Assembly (NCBI GenBank): GCA_013368325.1
Contig: JAACJK010000001.1
Location: 806,001 to 870,000, forward strand
Length of the DNA stretch: 64,000 nucleotides
Direction of reading: 5' to 3'
DNA from: Ephemerocybe angulata
Taxonomy: Eukaryota; Basidiomycota; Agaricomycetes; Agaricales; Psathyrellaceae
The position numbers were made by a program, and so were the translations under genes. Below the pieces are notes generated by a model. The model was not told the origin of the DNA, did no database searches, and worked only from the letters and a program-made list of their open reading frames with translations. Below, one piece after another: positions 21,923-33,368 of the stretch (within the stretch, counting starts at the first letter, position 1; the number at the start of each line of letters is the position of its first letter).

Positions 21923-22365
21923 GCGATCCATCTGCAAAACGTACCATACCGTCGAAAATTGTTACGATCATGCCCCATGTTCAAGTTCTATGCAACTTTT
22001 CTTGTTTTCATGAATGCACAGTGTTTGCCGTGTTCGCGGACCAGCCGCCCGGGCGCGGCGGCCAAGTACTTGCACCGACCTCAGGCGCCAATCTTCTTTC
22101 TGCCCATTACCTTGATCTCGCATTTACTCCCAAGTTAAACGGCCGCAGGAATACAAGTACTTCTGAGACTTCAGACTCTGCGACTGTGGCTCGTGCGTGT
22201 ACCTACTAGGCGGGATCGACGTTATTCATTGCTTGTTGGTAAGGATATCGTTAGGGGTCATGATCACTAGGTCACTCGTCACCAGTCGTCACCGTACAGC
22301 CCGCGGGACTTTTGGCCTTATAAGGGCTCTTGACTCTTCAGGTCAAATCTTGAGAACGAACCATC
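21923..22365. other. Spacer with promoter of the next F-box-like gene
   Basis: No gene recognised. TATAAG lies at 22319-22324, 42 bp before the ATG at 22366. The leader just before the ATG (TCAAATCTTGAGAACGAACC) resembles that of the sister gene at 27540. Confidence 0.5.
22319..22324 (+). promoter_or_regulatory. TATA-like box upstream of 22366 gene
   Basis: TATAAG about 45 bp from the start codon. The sister gene at 27540 has TATAAT at 27500-27505 with the same spacing, which supports a conserved core promoter and a very short 5' UTR. Confidence 0.45.
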
Positions 22366-24314
22366 ATGCTGTTAACACAAGCGAAAGCCTTCTTCAGCCT
22401 ATTGCTCGGCGAAAGTGGTGCTTCGACGGACTCCCCCGAGCCGCGTTGGATGAGGGGCGCGCAGGATTCAAGTAGACTGCTCAACCTACCCTTCGAACTC
22501 ATCTGGAGGATCTTCTTCGACTATCAGGTACGCAGAAAGCACCGTCAAGTGTATCTCATCTAACCATAACTGTAGTACGCATCAAGAGACGATTGCGCTC
22601 TACGACTCGTATGCAGCGCGTTGAATGGTCTAGTCAAGCATCGAGTGGCAAGGCGCCTCAGGCTACCCAACAACAACGTCGAGCGAGAAAAATGGGAGAC
22701 TCTTACTTCAAGGGGGAGCGTCTTCTCCACTGTAACGGACGCGTTGTACCTCGAGGGGTTCGAAAGGGACAAAAGGAAGCGGTCTGGGTGTGTCAGATAC
22801 CCTTTCAACGAGGCTCTCCACAACGCGCAGACCAAGTATCTCTGCCACAGTATCGCTCGGCTCAAGCAGGTCAAAACTGTGCAGTGAGTACAATCGTTGT
22901 TCGAATCTCGATGGGTATGCCATTCTAACCCTGCCTCTCTTACTTGTTAGCTGGAAGATCTACGACCGCCTCAAGATGAACCACGACATTTTGAAATGCC
23001 TCAAGCAGCTACCACGTTTGGAGAACATCTACTTCAGTGCCGACCAAAGCCCCAAGGCAATGCACCTGCAGTACCCATGGATTGCCCCCGGCATGTCAAA
23101 CCTAAAGTCCGTCTCCCTCAATCTTTACTCGCAGGACCATTTACCGGGCAATGATAAATTCGGAATAAATGCATTATCGAACGATATCCACAAGCTCCTC
23201 GCCTCCTGTCCTACCCTCGAATTTCTGGACCTCACCGGCCCTTCCCATGTTTCCATCGACCTTTCGAGCATTATTCGAGATATACCGACGAAACAGGAGT
23301 TCAAAGCGTCCGTTACAAGCCTCCGACTGCGTGATATGAGCCTCAAGCCCAGCCCTGGGATGTTGCTTTATCTTTCTCAACTGACTTCCCTGGATATCGC
23401 AAACAATACGGGCCTCAACAACGAACTCTGGGAAGGGCTGCACAAGTCGCACATCAAGCTACGGGTGGTCAAGGTCTCCCACATTCCTCACTCTCTCCTT
23501 GCCTACCTCAGTTCCTACACTGGCCTACGGGAGTTCCATGGGATCATATGGCACCGTCCCCGGCGGAACTTCGACGTCCCGCCAAAGCGGGTAGACACCG
23601 AAGCCAGAGATCGTTTGTTCCAGTCGGTTCTACCCCTCCACAAAGACTCCTTAGAGGCCATCTGCGTATCCGCTCCTTTGTATTGCAACAACGAGAAGGA
23701 TGCCCAATTCTGGTGTGTGACCGAGAAGCAAATCGCGCAACTCCAGCAATTCTCTGGATTGAGGACTCTTGAAGTGGCGTACGCATTCAACTGTGACGAG
23801 GACGGGGTGCCAGTTGTCGAGCTGGGTTCAATGCCAGTGGTAAGCTCCATTCAAATATTCATCCCCCACTTCAATCTGTACTGTATCAGGCTCATCTGAC
23901 GCCAAAACTTGAAAAAACTGTCAGGACGACGTCCTGGTTGGAATCGTGTGCCACCCCTTTTCAGAGACACTCAGAACCATCCAACTCAACCCAGTCATTA
24001 CTGGGGGACACCTGGGCCGCTTTGGACTGCCCTTGGACCCCCCAATGCAGTCTCGAACCTATGATCGCCATATTGCCAGCATCGCGAAACTCAGATTCGA
24101 CCCATGCGCCCTGACCGCAACGCGTGCAGGACAGTCGCTGGGCCTAATATTGTATGGACGCAAGTGGCCTCTGGTATACGATCCCGGCCAAACGGACAGC
24201 CAGGGTGCTTGGCGATTCGATATCCTAGAAGCAGGCAATCCGTATTGGGCGGATTTAAAGGAGAAACTACTAGACTTCCACACCTTGTATATACCTTTGG
24301 AGGAGGATCCTTGA
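22366..24314 (+). CDS. F-box-like LRR protein, subfamily II (582 aa, four exons)
   Basis: Exons 22366-22527, 22576-22883, 22951-23839 and 23925-24314, with introns of 48, 67 and 85 nt. F-box core LPFELIWRIFFDYQ (about 41-54), directly followed by intron 1 and then YASRDDCALRLVCSALNGL. The C-terminal part has regular leucine spacing (TSLRLRDMSL, LTSLDIANNTGL) and the subfamily motifs LSSYTGLREFHGI and VLPLHKDSLEAICVSAPL. Its sister is 27540-29491: collinear along the whole length, with a last exon of identical size (390 nt). It likely serves as an SCF substrate receptor, but binding partners are unknown. Confidence 0.85.
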
Positions 24315-24841
24315 TGCTTACAATGTCGTCGTACCCGTTCCCTGGAACAGAAGCACTACCACAGATTCCGTTAAGTTACTATGAAGGGACGCGCCCTTGT
24401 CTGGTGCGTCTGAGTCCCGTCGCCCGTCACCACACAGGGGCAAGTGGGACGCCATGCGTCAACTGCAAGCGTCCATGTACGCTGGTATCCCAGGCCCGCA
24501 AATTTGTTGGGATGGAGACGAATCTGGTATGGGCATGAGCGACTCGGAATCAGGTAAAAGGTCGACATCGTATACGGTAGCCACTGGCACAAGAGAATGC
24601 TCCTTCTGACGTGAAAGAGTGGGCGCTTAAATGGCCGTTCGCCGGTCAAATTATGCCGGTGTGCCGGACACGATCGTGTCGGCGTATGCCGAGCACTCCC
24701 AATGCGCTTTTCATTTTCCGTCCAAACCTTCATGACCAGACACGTCCGGTGCGTCTGAACTGCGACATTCCAATACTTAAAGGTGTGCAGATACACAAGT
24801 TCTGAGTCCATAGATCTTGAGCTGATGTGGGGTGGTCCTAG
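24315..24841. other. Spacer between two F-box genes
   Basis: About 530 bp. It includes a GC-rich patch with imperfect inverted repeats around 24640-24705 (GCCGGTGTGCCGGACACG...CGTGTCGGCGTATGCCG). A 146-codon antisense frame here has no domain signal. The region ends in CCTAG directly before the ATG of the next gene. Confidence 0.45.
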
Positions 24842-26548
24842 ATGATGGCTGAAAAACCGTTCAGAACAGTCAGCGAAGCCTTAGCACCAACCCCCTTCAC
24901 CCCCCCTGCAACACGCGCACTAGTCGAGCAATATGGCACCCCGTTCGCTTTCGGCTACGATAAACAACTTGTCTCGCGAATCTTTGAGCTCGAACACGAC
25001 ATCCGCATGCTCAAGACATGCCGGAACTCTAATCGCCCCGTCAACCGTCTCCCCACCGAGGTCCTCTCACACATCTTCCTCATTCTCTACTGGACAGTGC
25101 AAGCTGAAGCTGCAGAGAACCAAAAAGTCTTCTGGATCTACTCAACGCACGTCTGCAGGCAGTGGAGGGCCGTGGCGCTGGGCTGCGCGACTTTGTGGTG
25201 CGATTTTGCGTGCAATATGCGCGGGGAGCTGATGCGGACGATCCTTCCCCGCTCGAAGAACGTCCCAATCTCGGTCAGCCTGAAGTGCGATGGCGCAACG
25301 GACATGGCGGCTCTTGGCGAGGTCTTGTCGCATACGACGCGTATCCGCCATCTCGATCTCTCGAGCATGGGAGGGTTTAACCCACCGTCCTATAACCTTG
25401 CGCTGGAGCGCCTGGGTCCGAGCGCGCCTTTGCTTACAAGACTATCTCTTTCCTATCGAGGACTTGTGTTCGACGAATGCCTGCCCGGAAACTTCCTGAA
25501 GGACGGAGCACCTGTTCTCAAGCACCTCACGTTGAAGAACCTCTACTTGCATTGGGCGAGGATTCCTTTTCCACCTGCTCTGACAACTTTGCACCTCGAA
25601 CGGAGCCTCTCACTGGTAGTTCATCACGGATTCGCCGAAATGCTCGAAACCTTTAGGCGTCTGCCACACCTTGAAGACCTAACCCTGCACGATATGCTCC
25701 CGGAGGACGATTTCCAGCCGGGAATGAAGCCAGTAACGTTCTCGAAGCTCAAGCACTTGTCTCTCACAGACTGGGGTCATATTAGGAATTTCCTCCTCGG
25801 AATACGTGTACCGAAGACGACGTTCATACATATCACGTTCAAGGGCGAAGGTCGATGGACTTCAGAGGTTGACGCCTGCGTCGCAGGCATCCGGGAGCTA
25901 TGGAGAGACGATCCCTTGGAGTGGGCAAAGGACAGCGTCGAAATTATCAACTTTTTTGCAGTCACCGACTCCTACCTGAATTTCGCCTTCAGGTTCGACG
26001 ACGTACCCGAAACGCTCGACTGGGAGCACCACGACAAACCGCATTTAACCGTCGACTTCATCTCTGACTCCCCCGGCCGCCCAGACCTAGAGTTCCTAGT
26101 CTTTTTCAAGGAGCACTTCAACCTCAACAGTCTTTCGAAGCTCCAATTTATGAAAAAGAGTCATTTTGCGTGCCGTTTGGTGCTCGAGGAATTTTTCGCC
26201 CACCTGCCGATATTGCATTCTATCACGTTCTGGAAATGCGACATGTCGGACTTTCTTCACATTCTTGACGACGACCCCGCCTGCGCCGAGGCCGAGCCTT
26301 CTGAAGTGGGTTCCGCCGTCGATCCAACTGCTGTGGCTCCATGCTTCCCTGCCCTTCACTTTCTGAAAATAGAGGAACAACACTTCAAGGGCAACGGAAC
26401 CGACACCATCATCCGTGTGCTGGGAAAGCGACCCAAGGGACATCGGATCGCTTTCCTCTCTATTCACGATTGTATTAATATCGACGAGACGGACGCTGAA
26501 CGAATCAAAGAGGCTCTTCCGGACCTCTATTCTTTTCGCTGGAGTTAG
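24842..26548 (+). CDS. F-box protein, subfamily I, with premature stop (568 aa)
   Basis: Intronless. The N-terminus MMAEKPFRTVSEAL matches the 4464 gene. The coiled-coil segment (about 45-60, RIFELEHDIRMLK) is single-copy. The F-box is at about 66-120 (NRLPTEVLSHIFL ... THVCRQWRAVALGCATLW), followed by a leucine-rich C-terminal region. The frame stops at TAG 26546-26548 after FRWS, but reading on in the same frame gives EVTLDDPASDLETFRDSLDEPEF and a TGA at 26618-26620. In the sister gene the corresponding segment (WDEVVV...FDEPSSESDSE) is translated. A nonsense change therefore seems to have removed the conserved acidic tail. The rest is intact, so the protein is probably still functional as an F-box receptor. 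Confidence 0.85.
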   Translation: MMAEKPFRTVSEALAPTPFTPPATRALVEQYGTPFAFGYDKQLVSRIFELEHDIRMLKTCRNSNRPVNRLPTEVLSHIFLILYWTVQAEAAENQKVFWIYSTHVCRQWRAVALGCATLWCDFACNMRGELMRTILPRSKNVPISVSLKCDGATDMAALGEVLSHTTRIRHLDLSSMGGFNPPSYNLALERLGPSAPLLTRLSLSYRGLVFDECLPGNFLKDGAPVLKHLTLKNLYLHWARIPFPPALTTLHLERSLSLVVHHGFAEMLETFRRLPHLEDLTLHDMLPEDDFQPGMKPVTFSKLKHLSLTDWGHIRNFLLGIRVPKTTFIHITFKGEGRWTSEVDACVAGIRELWRDDPLEWAKDSVEIINFFAVTDSYLNFAFRFDDVPETLDWEHHDKPHLTVDFISDSPGRPDLEFLVFFKEHFNLNSLSKLQFMKKSHFACRLVLEEFFAHLPILHSITFWKCDMSDFLHILDDDPACAEAEPSEVGSAVDPTAVAPCFPALHFLKIEEQHFKGNGTDTIIRVLGKRPKGHRIAFLSIHDCINIDETDAERIKEALPDLYSFRWS

Positions 26549-27539
26549 GAGGTCACTTTGGACGACCCTGCCTCGGACCTCGAAACGTTTCGCGACTCGC
26601 TGGATGAACCGGAATTCTGACCAGGCTGTTTCTTTAGAAGCTAGTAGTAAACGTGTACATTAGACAGGGCAAATCGATTTCTCAGAGTTCGAAACGCAGA
26701 GTAGAAAGAATACCAAGATAGTCAGGAACGATCTAGACATGAGCACAGAGGGGGGGAGCCCGGGGAGCGCGTTGCTTGTCTTGTTGACTTCAGAAATGAT
26801 GTGCAGGGGCAACGGTTCAAAGCACTCACCGTGCTCAACCAAAAAACGAAGCCAAGTGGGATGTCAACGGGAAGCAAAGAAGAGTCAGAGGAAGATAGGT
26901 TCGTTAGGTCCAGGATGAGAAGGTGCCTGCCCTAGAAGTCATTCATCAATGGGCAAGCAAAATATGAGTTGACAATTGATAAGGTCAGGAGGGTGCAGAA
27001 GTTTGCTTACCTATTCCCTCGAACAGACGCAGTCTCACAGATTCCGTCAAATACAATGAAGAGACGCGCGCATCGCGTCAGCACATAAAGATAGGGGCAA
27101 GTCGCGACGCGTCGGATGCATTTGGACAGGGGCTTCAATCGACCAAAAGCAGAATGTCCACTCCCGAGTTCCATACGAGACTCTCTTACCGCTGTACTCG
27201 TAATACATCGTGGTGTACGTCGATACTCTCGTACCAGCACGGCACTGTATTACGATTGCGTGCACACAAAGCACGGTGGGAGCGAGAATTCGTGGGTAAT
27301 TTAGGGCCGCGCGACGTATGTAACCAAACTTGGTTCCACTCCATTACCTTCAATTGAAGATATTGGGAAGCTACTACCTTTCAGTGACCAGTCGCAGAGC
27401 CCAGCGGCGCTGCTGTAAATGTATGTGTCGAGCCTGGTTATTATTGATGATGCTTGACATCGCGAGACAGAGATGCACAGCCCGCAAGGCTTTCAGAGAT
27501 ATAATAGACCTCCATGTTCAAACTCGCGAATGAACCAGC
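26549..27539. other. Lost tail plus spacer and promoter
   Basis: 26549-26620 is the in-frame continuation beyond the premature stop. The rest has no supported gene. TATAAT lies at 27500-27505 upstream of the 27540 gene. Confidence 0.5.
27500..27505 (+). promoter_or_regulatory. TATA-like box upstream of 27540 gene
   Basis: TATAAT 40 bp before the ATG. The leader TTCAAACTCGCGAATGAACC parallels that of the 22366 gene. Confidence 0.45.
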
Positions 27540-29491
27540 ATGCTGTCCAAAAGTCTGAAATCCTTCTTCAACCTGATACTCGGAGACGGTGGTGCTTCGG
27601 CAGACTGTGAGGAACCTCTCGAGCCATGTTCGCTGGGGGCCTCGCAGGATTCAAGTAACTTGCTGAATCTGCCCTTCGAGCTCATCCACAAGATCTTCTT
27701 CTCCTACCAGGTACGCAGAATATTTCGGTAAATTTATTTCATCTCAACTTCAGCTTCAACTGTAGTATTCATCGAGAGATTATTGTGTGCTACGGCTCGT
27801 GTGCAGCGCGTTGAATGGCCTCGTTAAGCATCGAATCGCCGGGCACCTTAGACTTCCCAACAAGACTGCCAGCGAAGCAAAATGGGAAACGCTCACCTCA
27901 AGAAGGAAGAGTGTATTCTCAACTGCGACCCATACGTTGTATCTCGAGGGGTTCGAAGAGGACAGAAGGAAACAGGTTGGGTGTCGAGCTTACCCGTTCA
28001 ACGCGACCCTCCATAATGCGCAGGTCAAGTACCTCTGTACCAGCATCGCTGGTCTGAAGAGAATCAAAACTGTTCAGTGCGTATCACTCTCAGTCGTGGC
28101 CAATGAAAGATTTCTCACTTTCTATCACGTATATAGCTGGACGATATCCACTCGCCTCAAGATGAACCATGATATCTTGAAGTGCCTCACGCAGCTACCA
28201 CGTCTGGAGGACATCCGCTTCGCCGTTGACAGACATCCCAAGATACGACAGATGCAGTACCCATGGGGCCTCGTAATTGGCCATAGCTTTTCAAACCTGA
28301 AGTCGGTCACCCTCGATATATATTCCCGAGACCAGGTTACGGGTTTCCAGGGCTTTGGAGTGGACGCAATGTCGAGCGACATCCACCTTTTCCTCTCCGC
28401 GCATCCTACACTCGAATCCCTGAGCTTGACCGGCCCTCCCCATGCGAGCGTCAATTTCTCAGACATTCTTCAAGATATACCAACCAGGGAAGACTTCAGG
28501 GCGTCCGTTACAAGCCTCCGACTCCGGGATATGAACCTCGACGCTACTCTTGGGACACTACTCTACCTCTCCCAATTGACCTCCCTAGATATCACCAACC
28601 CAGCGGACCTTGATAAGGGCAAGATCTGGGTTGGGCTACGCGATGCCCGCGTCAAGCTGCAGGTCCTCAAGGTGTCCCATATCCCACAATCTCTTCTCAG
28701 CTATCTCAGTTCCTACACTGGCCTGCGCGAGTTCCACGGGATCGTTTGGCACCGCCCCGACAGCGACTTAAGAGTCCCGCCTAAGCGGACGGACGTCGAA
28801 GCAAGGGATCGTCTGTTCCAGTCGGTCCTACCTCTTCACAGAGATTCGTTGGAGGCCATCTGTGTATCTGCCCCTCTACACTCCGATAACGAGGAGGACG
28901 CGCGATACTGGCATGCAAGCGAAACGCAGATGATGCAGCTCCAGAGATTTCCCGGCCTGAAGGCTCTCGGGTTGGCGTCCTTGCTCGAATTGGACCACGA
29001 CGGGAAGCCGACCGTCAAGCCAGGTTCATTGACAATGGTACGTCCAATCCTCTCGCGTCCCTTTCCAACTGCATCCCAATCTCACATCGAAACGACACTA
29101 GGCTGACGTACTAGTTGGAATCATACTCCACCCCTCCTCAGAGACACTCCGCACCCTCCAGCTCAACCCGGTCACAACCCAACGACACCTCAATGCCTTT
29201 GGAGCTCCCGTGTACCCAAACCTCCAGCTTCAGGCCTTCAACCATCACATTGCCACCATCGGGAGGCTCAAATTCGACCCTGCCGACATTACAGTGGCGC
29301 GCGCAGGAACACCGCTCGACCTAATTCTGTATGGACGCAGGTGGCCAACGGTGTACGAGCCTGCCCTGTCGGGCAGGCTGGCGGCTTGGCGTTTCGATAT
29401 CCCGGGCGCCTGGCCAGAGGAGGCTTATTGGGCAGTTTTAGAGGAGAAACTGAGCGACTGCCACATCTTGTACTTACCTTTGGAGGAGTAG
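27540..29491 (+). CDS. F-box-like LRR protein, subfamily II (590 aa, four exons)
   Basis: Exons 27540-27710, 27766-28076, 28137-29037 and 29102-29491, with introns of 55, 60 and 64 nt in the same positions and phases as the 22366 gene. F-box core LPFELIHKIFFSYQ (about 44-57). Shared segments with the sister include LRLVCSALNGLVKHRIA, LYLEGFEEDRRK, LKMNHDILKCL, LSSYTGLREFHGIVWHRP and the C-terminal LILYGRRWPTVYEP. An earlier duplication of the whole gene, promoter included, is the simplest explanation. It is convergent with the MFS transporter gene downstream. Confidence 0.86.
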
Positions 29492-29922
29492 TTATGAGAC
29501 GATGATATTGATGGGACGGCAGCGCGTCTGGAACGCGAGCCGCGAATAAACGCGCCCCTGACGGACGCGACGCGACGCGTCGCGCGGGTGCAATTGGATA
29601 GGGGCTTTGGGCCTCGAATCACAGCTCACTATCAAACGCCGTACGTAGGAAACTTGCAAGATGGCGATGTATAGCAGAGAAGCATCTCAGTGTACTGGCA
29701 TTATATACACTTTGATACCTACGATATACAGCAGTGGTATCATTCTATTACGAATATGCCGACGCAAACACGGCGAGGGGTATGGATAAGTTGCGAGCAA
29801 TTTCTTGCCGTGAGGTCGTATACAAGAGGGGTTCTGTCTCCACGAGCCCAATGGTGCCGGTCTTTCTTGCTTGATTGTCAATAGTTTAGCTTCCTGGGTA
29901 TCATTCTAAGGTCTGCCAAGGG
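29492..29922. other. Convergent 3' spacer
   Basis: 3' flanks of the F-box-like gene (plus) and the transporter (minus). It includes a run rich in CGACGCG motifs at about 29565-29585. No gene is supported. Confidence 0.45.
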
Positions 29923-32107
29923 TTATATGATTTGCGTTCCTTTCCGCTGTGCCAGGATATATCTGATCTTCACTTGTAGTCCTGCAGCTACTAGCATGGT
30001 AATCTATGAGCAGTCATAGGTCAGATATCTACGCGGAACAGGTGTATATAAAGGCGACGTACCCCTGCGAAGAGGCTAGCGTGTAGCCAGTGATATTGTT
30101 TCGTCAAAAGGGCACCGGCGATCGGTGTAGCTAGTAGAACGCCATCATCAGCCTGTTGTATTTTGGCTTGGGCTATCCAGTCGAGCATCCACTCACCGAA
30201 GAGCCCCAATATTGAGCCAATGCCGAAGAAGATGCCAAGACGCGTCCCAACCTCGCTCATGTCCTTCGCTAATAGGCCGACCAGGGCCGGCACGAGGGCA
30301 ATGACAGCCCCAGACGAGAACCCCCAGAACACACCGAACAAGATAGTCCCGGCGAGGGTGTGCACGGCTGGCATCGTCAGTGTGACAACCCCAGTTATGA
30401 AGGTGAACGTTGCGAGTAGGTTGCAGATGCCGAACGTCGGGGCGATGGCGTTGGGCATCATTCGCCCGACGACGCTTGCTGCATTGAGAATTGATATCTA
30501 GTACCAAGTCCGCGTCAATGGGGTTTGATTTTGTGAGGGAGAAGCCGACGTACTGAGTAAAAGGCAAATTGCCTGTCTACTCCATGGCTTATAGCATCTA
30601 GTTGGAGATAAAATACAGGGAAGAATAGTCCCAGGAACGTGAAAACACACCTGCTCCGTCAAAGTAAGCGACATGAGCACTAGAACAGACGATATAGAAT
30701 AAGCACGTACGCAAGCAAGGAAAATCCATAAGCAGGCTCCAGGATCCACTGTCCGATTGGGAAGTGCTGTACGGGCTTCGGGGGGAGACGAGTACGCATC
30801 ATGGCAAAAGCAATAATGAGAAGCACGACGTTCAAAGCCGCGCTTATCCGGACTCCGTTATGGAACCCGATTCGACCGTTGAATAGGTGGTTCAGCATTA
30901 TCGGATGCAGAATAGCGCCTAGCGGAACGTGGTTTGAACGTGGTTAGCATCGACGCGTCTTTATTGAATGAAAGTTAATGTGAATGGGGAGCTCGTTATC
31001 GGGTCGGGAGACGCGAATAGTAGCAATGCAACGAGGGCGGGTAGAATTCGATATTGGAGTAGAGAATGAAGAATGAAAGAATGAGAGTTTCGGCGAACCT
31101 AGTGCGGAACCTGATGAGACAATGCCAATGGCGAGGGAACGTCGCCGATGGAAGTAGTGCGATACTATGCCTAAGCCTAGAAGCGCGGATGACGTTAAAG
31201 TTAGACGTCGTGTTTCTCGTGCTGCGATATTCAAGGCGCAGAGTCTTGAGAGAAAGCAACGTACTGGGGACATATGTGATGCCGCATGCTAGGCCGAGTG
31301 CAACACCATTGGTGAGGAAGACCTGTTAGTGATGCAGTGGAGTTTGAGCTATCATCGTAGTGAAGGTGGAAGATGCCGATACGGAGGGCGCGTGTACCGA
31401 CCTGATAGTACCGGTTCTCGTGGGACAAGGAGAGCATGAACACTAGATCGAATGTTAGCAAAAATGAAGACCAAAATACGAGCGGAAGACCTACATGCAA
31501 CGGCGTGTAGCAAAATGCTTGAAGTCATCAAGTATCGGCTGCCGAGGTGTCAAACTAGGTCAGCACCAGTCGAGGATGTTTAGCGCCGCTGCACCTTACA
31601 AGTATCCTCTATCGAAAAGCCTTCCCGCGATAACTCCAAGTCCGAAGTTGAAAAATATCTGAATGCCGCCGATCCATCTGGACAGACGAGACATGCCTGG
31701 CTGTTAGTGGCACGCCCATAGAGATCCCTGATACGGAATGAGGCGCACCCGATGTCACTTGGTGATGAATGGGTCAGGTACACGCGAACGTAGTAGTCCT
31801 GATACACCCCAAAAGCGTTAATGTACCTAAGTCGACACAGCTGTAATCGTCGTGCTCATTGAGTAGACGAGGGTACTAACCCGAAGGTGCTATATTGCAC
31901 TAGGAATCTGGAATTTACAAGACATTGAGTGCGATTCTCTTGCAACAAAGCGCGGAGAGTGACTTACGCTCCAATCACAGTCGACCAAGCCCAAAACCCA
32001 CCATCTGGATACGCTGGTGCTGCGACAACCTCCTCCGAGACCTCTTCAGACGTTACACTTTCCTCTACCTTCTTGGTATCCTTGAAAGTGGTGTCGTCGG
32101 CAGCCAT
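29923..32107 (-). CDS. MFS transporter, monocarboxylate-permease type (432 aa, 13 exons)
   Basis: Exons on minus: 31968-32107, 31881-31907, 31749-31826, 31600-31677, 31495-31538, 31402-31442, 31265-31322, 31099-31176, 30711-30918, 30554-30650, 30197-30497, 30063-30130 and 29923-30003. These total 1299 nt in one frame. An acidic cytosolic N-terminus precedes YPDGGFWAW, the MCT-family signature at the start of the first membrane helix. Later hallmarks are GLACGITYVPS, VSHYFHRRRSLAIGI, a hydrophilic central loop (RTRLPPKPVQ), and the second bundle with RMMPNAIAPTFGICN, GTRLGIFFG and TPIAGALL. Twelve membrane segments are expected. The family moves monocarboxylates, riboflavin or related small acids; the substrate is not deducible. 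The basic C-terminus ends RYILAQRKGTQII. Exon 2 is only 27 nt, and the intron 30919-31098 (180 nt) is unusually long. Confidence 0.88.
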
Positions 32108-32719
32108 TGATATCCAGGACGATGGAGAGCGCGAAATCGGGGTATCAAAGGAACCTAACCCTGGTATGGGGGAGGAGAAGGTGTTGCCGTAGTCCTCAAG
32201 TTCTCAGAAGCATCTTTATACTATAACGATATCCTCCCAATTGAGGCGAGAAAGGCGATTCGGCCACAACCTCGTCCGATCCCCGAGTCTCGCTACTTTT
32301 TGCCATGTGTGACGCAGCAGCACTTACCCCGGTGCTCGCGAAGCTGTGGATTTGAGATCTACAGCCCTTCCGGAATCCCCGCATTGCGTGGCAGGAGTCC
32401 TGCTACCGCCTACGTTCAAATAATGAAGATGTCGTGCGGGGATCCACCCGCGACGATGGGCGCGTAGCGTGTTTTCTCCAGGTATACCAACGTCCCAGCA
32501 ATCGGATCGGCTATTTCGAGCCTTATCTACTCCAATCCGCAGGCAAGGCGCGCTTTGAAGACAAGGCAAGCTTGGGCGGCCAAAAGAGTTTCTTTGGGCC
32601 ACAAACTCGCGTTGTACTCGGAAACATTTGGATAGGGGTTAATGAACCCCATAAACGGACAGAAAGGTTCGGTTGTGCTTACTGATTGACATCGTGACAG
32701 CCCGCTATTGTGCTATGTG
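32108..32719. other. Upstream region of the transporter gene
   Basis: No gene recognised; the overlapping open frames are short. Bases 32712-32719 (GCTATGTG) are the left copy of the hAT-element target duplication. Confidence 0.5.
32712..32719 (+). repeat. 8-bp target-site duplication (left copy; right copy 33369-33376)
   Basis: GCTATGTG is present exactly on both sides of the element. The empty site can be reconstructed as a single copy of this octamer. Confidence 0.85.
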
Positions 32720-32757
32720 AGGACCCCCGGCAACCCACTATGAGGCCTTTTCCCTCT

Positions 32758-32899
32758 CCGGATAAAAATCGCTGAAAAATGGCAAATTGCCTTAGCCCTG
32801 TCCGGATAAAAATTTTGAAAAAAGGCCAAAATGCCACCTACCAGATACCGGATAAAATTTGGGGTCTGACGAGCCCTTGTCAAGGTCCCGGATGAAAAT
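32758..32899 (+). repeat. Left subterminal repeats (4 x CCGGATAAAAAT-like)
   Basis: Copies at 32758-32769 and 32802-32813 (both CCGGATAAAAAT), 32848-32859 (CCGGATAAAATT) and 32888-32899 (CCGGATGAAAAT). The spacing of about 40-46 bp suggests phased transposase-binding sites. Confidence 0.8.
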
Positions 32900-33236
32900 T
32901 TGGCTGGCAAGAGCCCGCACCCGACCTATTATGGTCCGTGGGCGCCATCTTGTCGAGCAGAAAGAAGGTTCGACACACTAAATGGTGTCCCAATCTGATG
33001 GATTAGACCTAGCTTTACGAACAAATTAGCATGAAAGTCACAAATCGAACTCAAATTCCGGTAAGCGCCCACTATGGCTTCGCCTGACGCCTACGTATTG
33101 CATACTATGTTCGCGTTTTCACCTCAAAGGTACCTGTGGTATCAACGGCGGCGTGGTATGACCTCCAGAAGCGCCAAAACACGCGTAGTAGCAGAAAAAA
33201 TCGGTTTTAAGCGCCGGGAGAGGCCTGATACCAAAT

Positions 33237-33314
33237 CCGGATAAAAATTGGGCTCGAGCCATGCCTCAGACGCAATTCGGATAAAAATCTGGCCAAAAGT
33301 GTCCGGATAAAAAC
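33237..33314 (+). repeat. Right subterminal repeats (3 x CCGGATAAAAAT-like)
   Basis: Copies at 33237-33248 (CCGGATAAAAAT), 33277-33288 (TCGGATAAAAAT) and 33303-33314 (CCGGATAAAAAC). They are in the same orientation as the left set rather than mirrored. Confidence 0.8.
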
Positions 33315-33368
33315 CTGGAAAAGGGGTGATTTTGGGAAAAGGCCTCATAGGGGGTTGCCGGGGGTCCT

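Larger units (their letters stand above)
32720..33368. mobile_element. Non-autonomous hAT-like DNA transposon (649 bp)
   Basis: The left end starts AGGACCCCCGGCAACCC and the right end is its inverted repeat. Over 35 bp (32720-32754 against 33334-33368) I count a single mismatch. Both flanks carry GCTATGTG (32712-32719 and 33369-33376), an exact 8-bp target-site duplication as made by hAT transposases. No transposase frame is present, so it depends on an element elsewhere. Seven copies of a CCGGATAAAAAT motif sit near the two ends, all in the same orientation. The near-perfect ends and duplication point to a recent insertion. Confidence 0.88.

Noticed and set aside
24371..24811. 146-codon minus-strand frame between F-box genes
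   Set aside because: No motif or splice partner. It covers the promoter region of the 24842 gene.
33142..33348. Minus-strand frame inside the hAT-like element
   Set aside because: It is produced by the subterminal CCGGATAAAAAT repeats (read as repeated FYPD-type peptides); there is no transposase signature.
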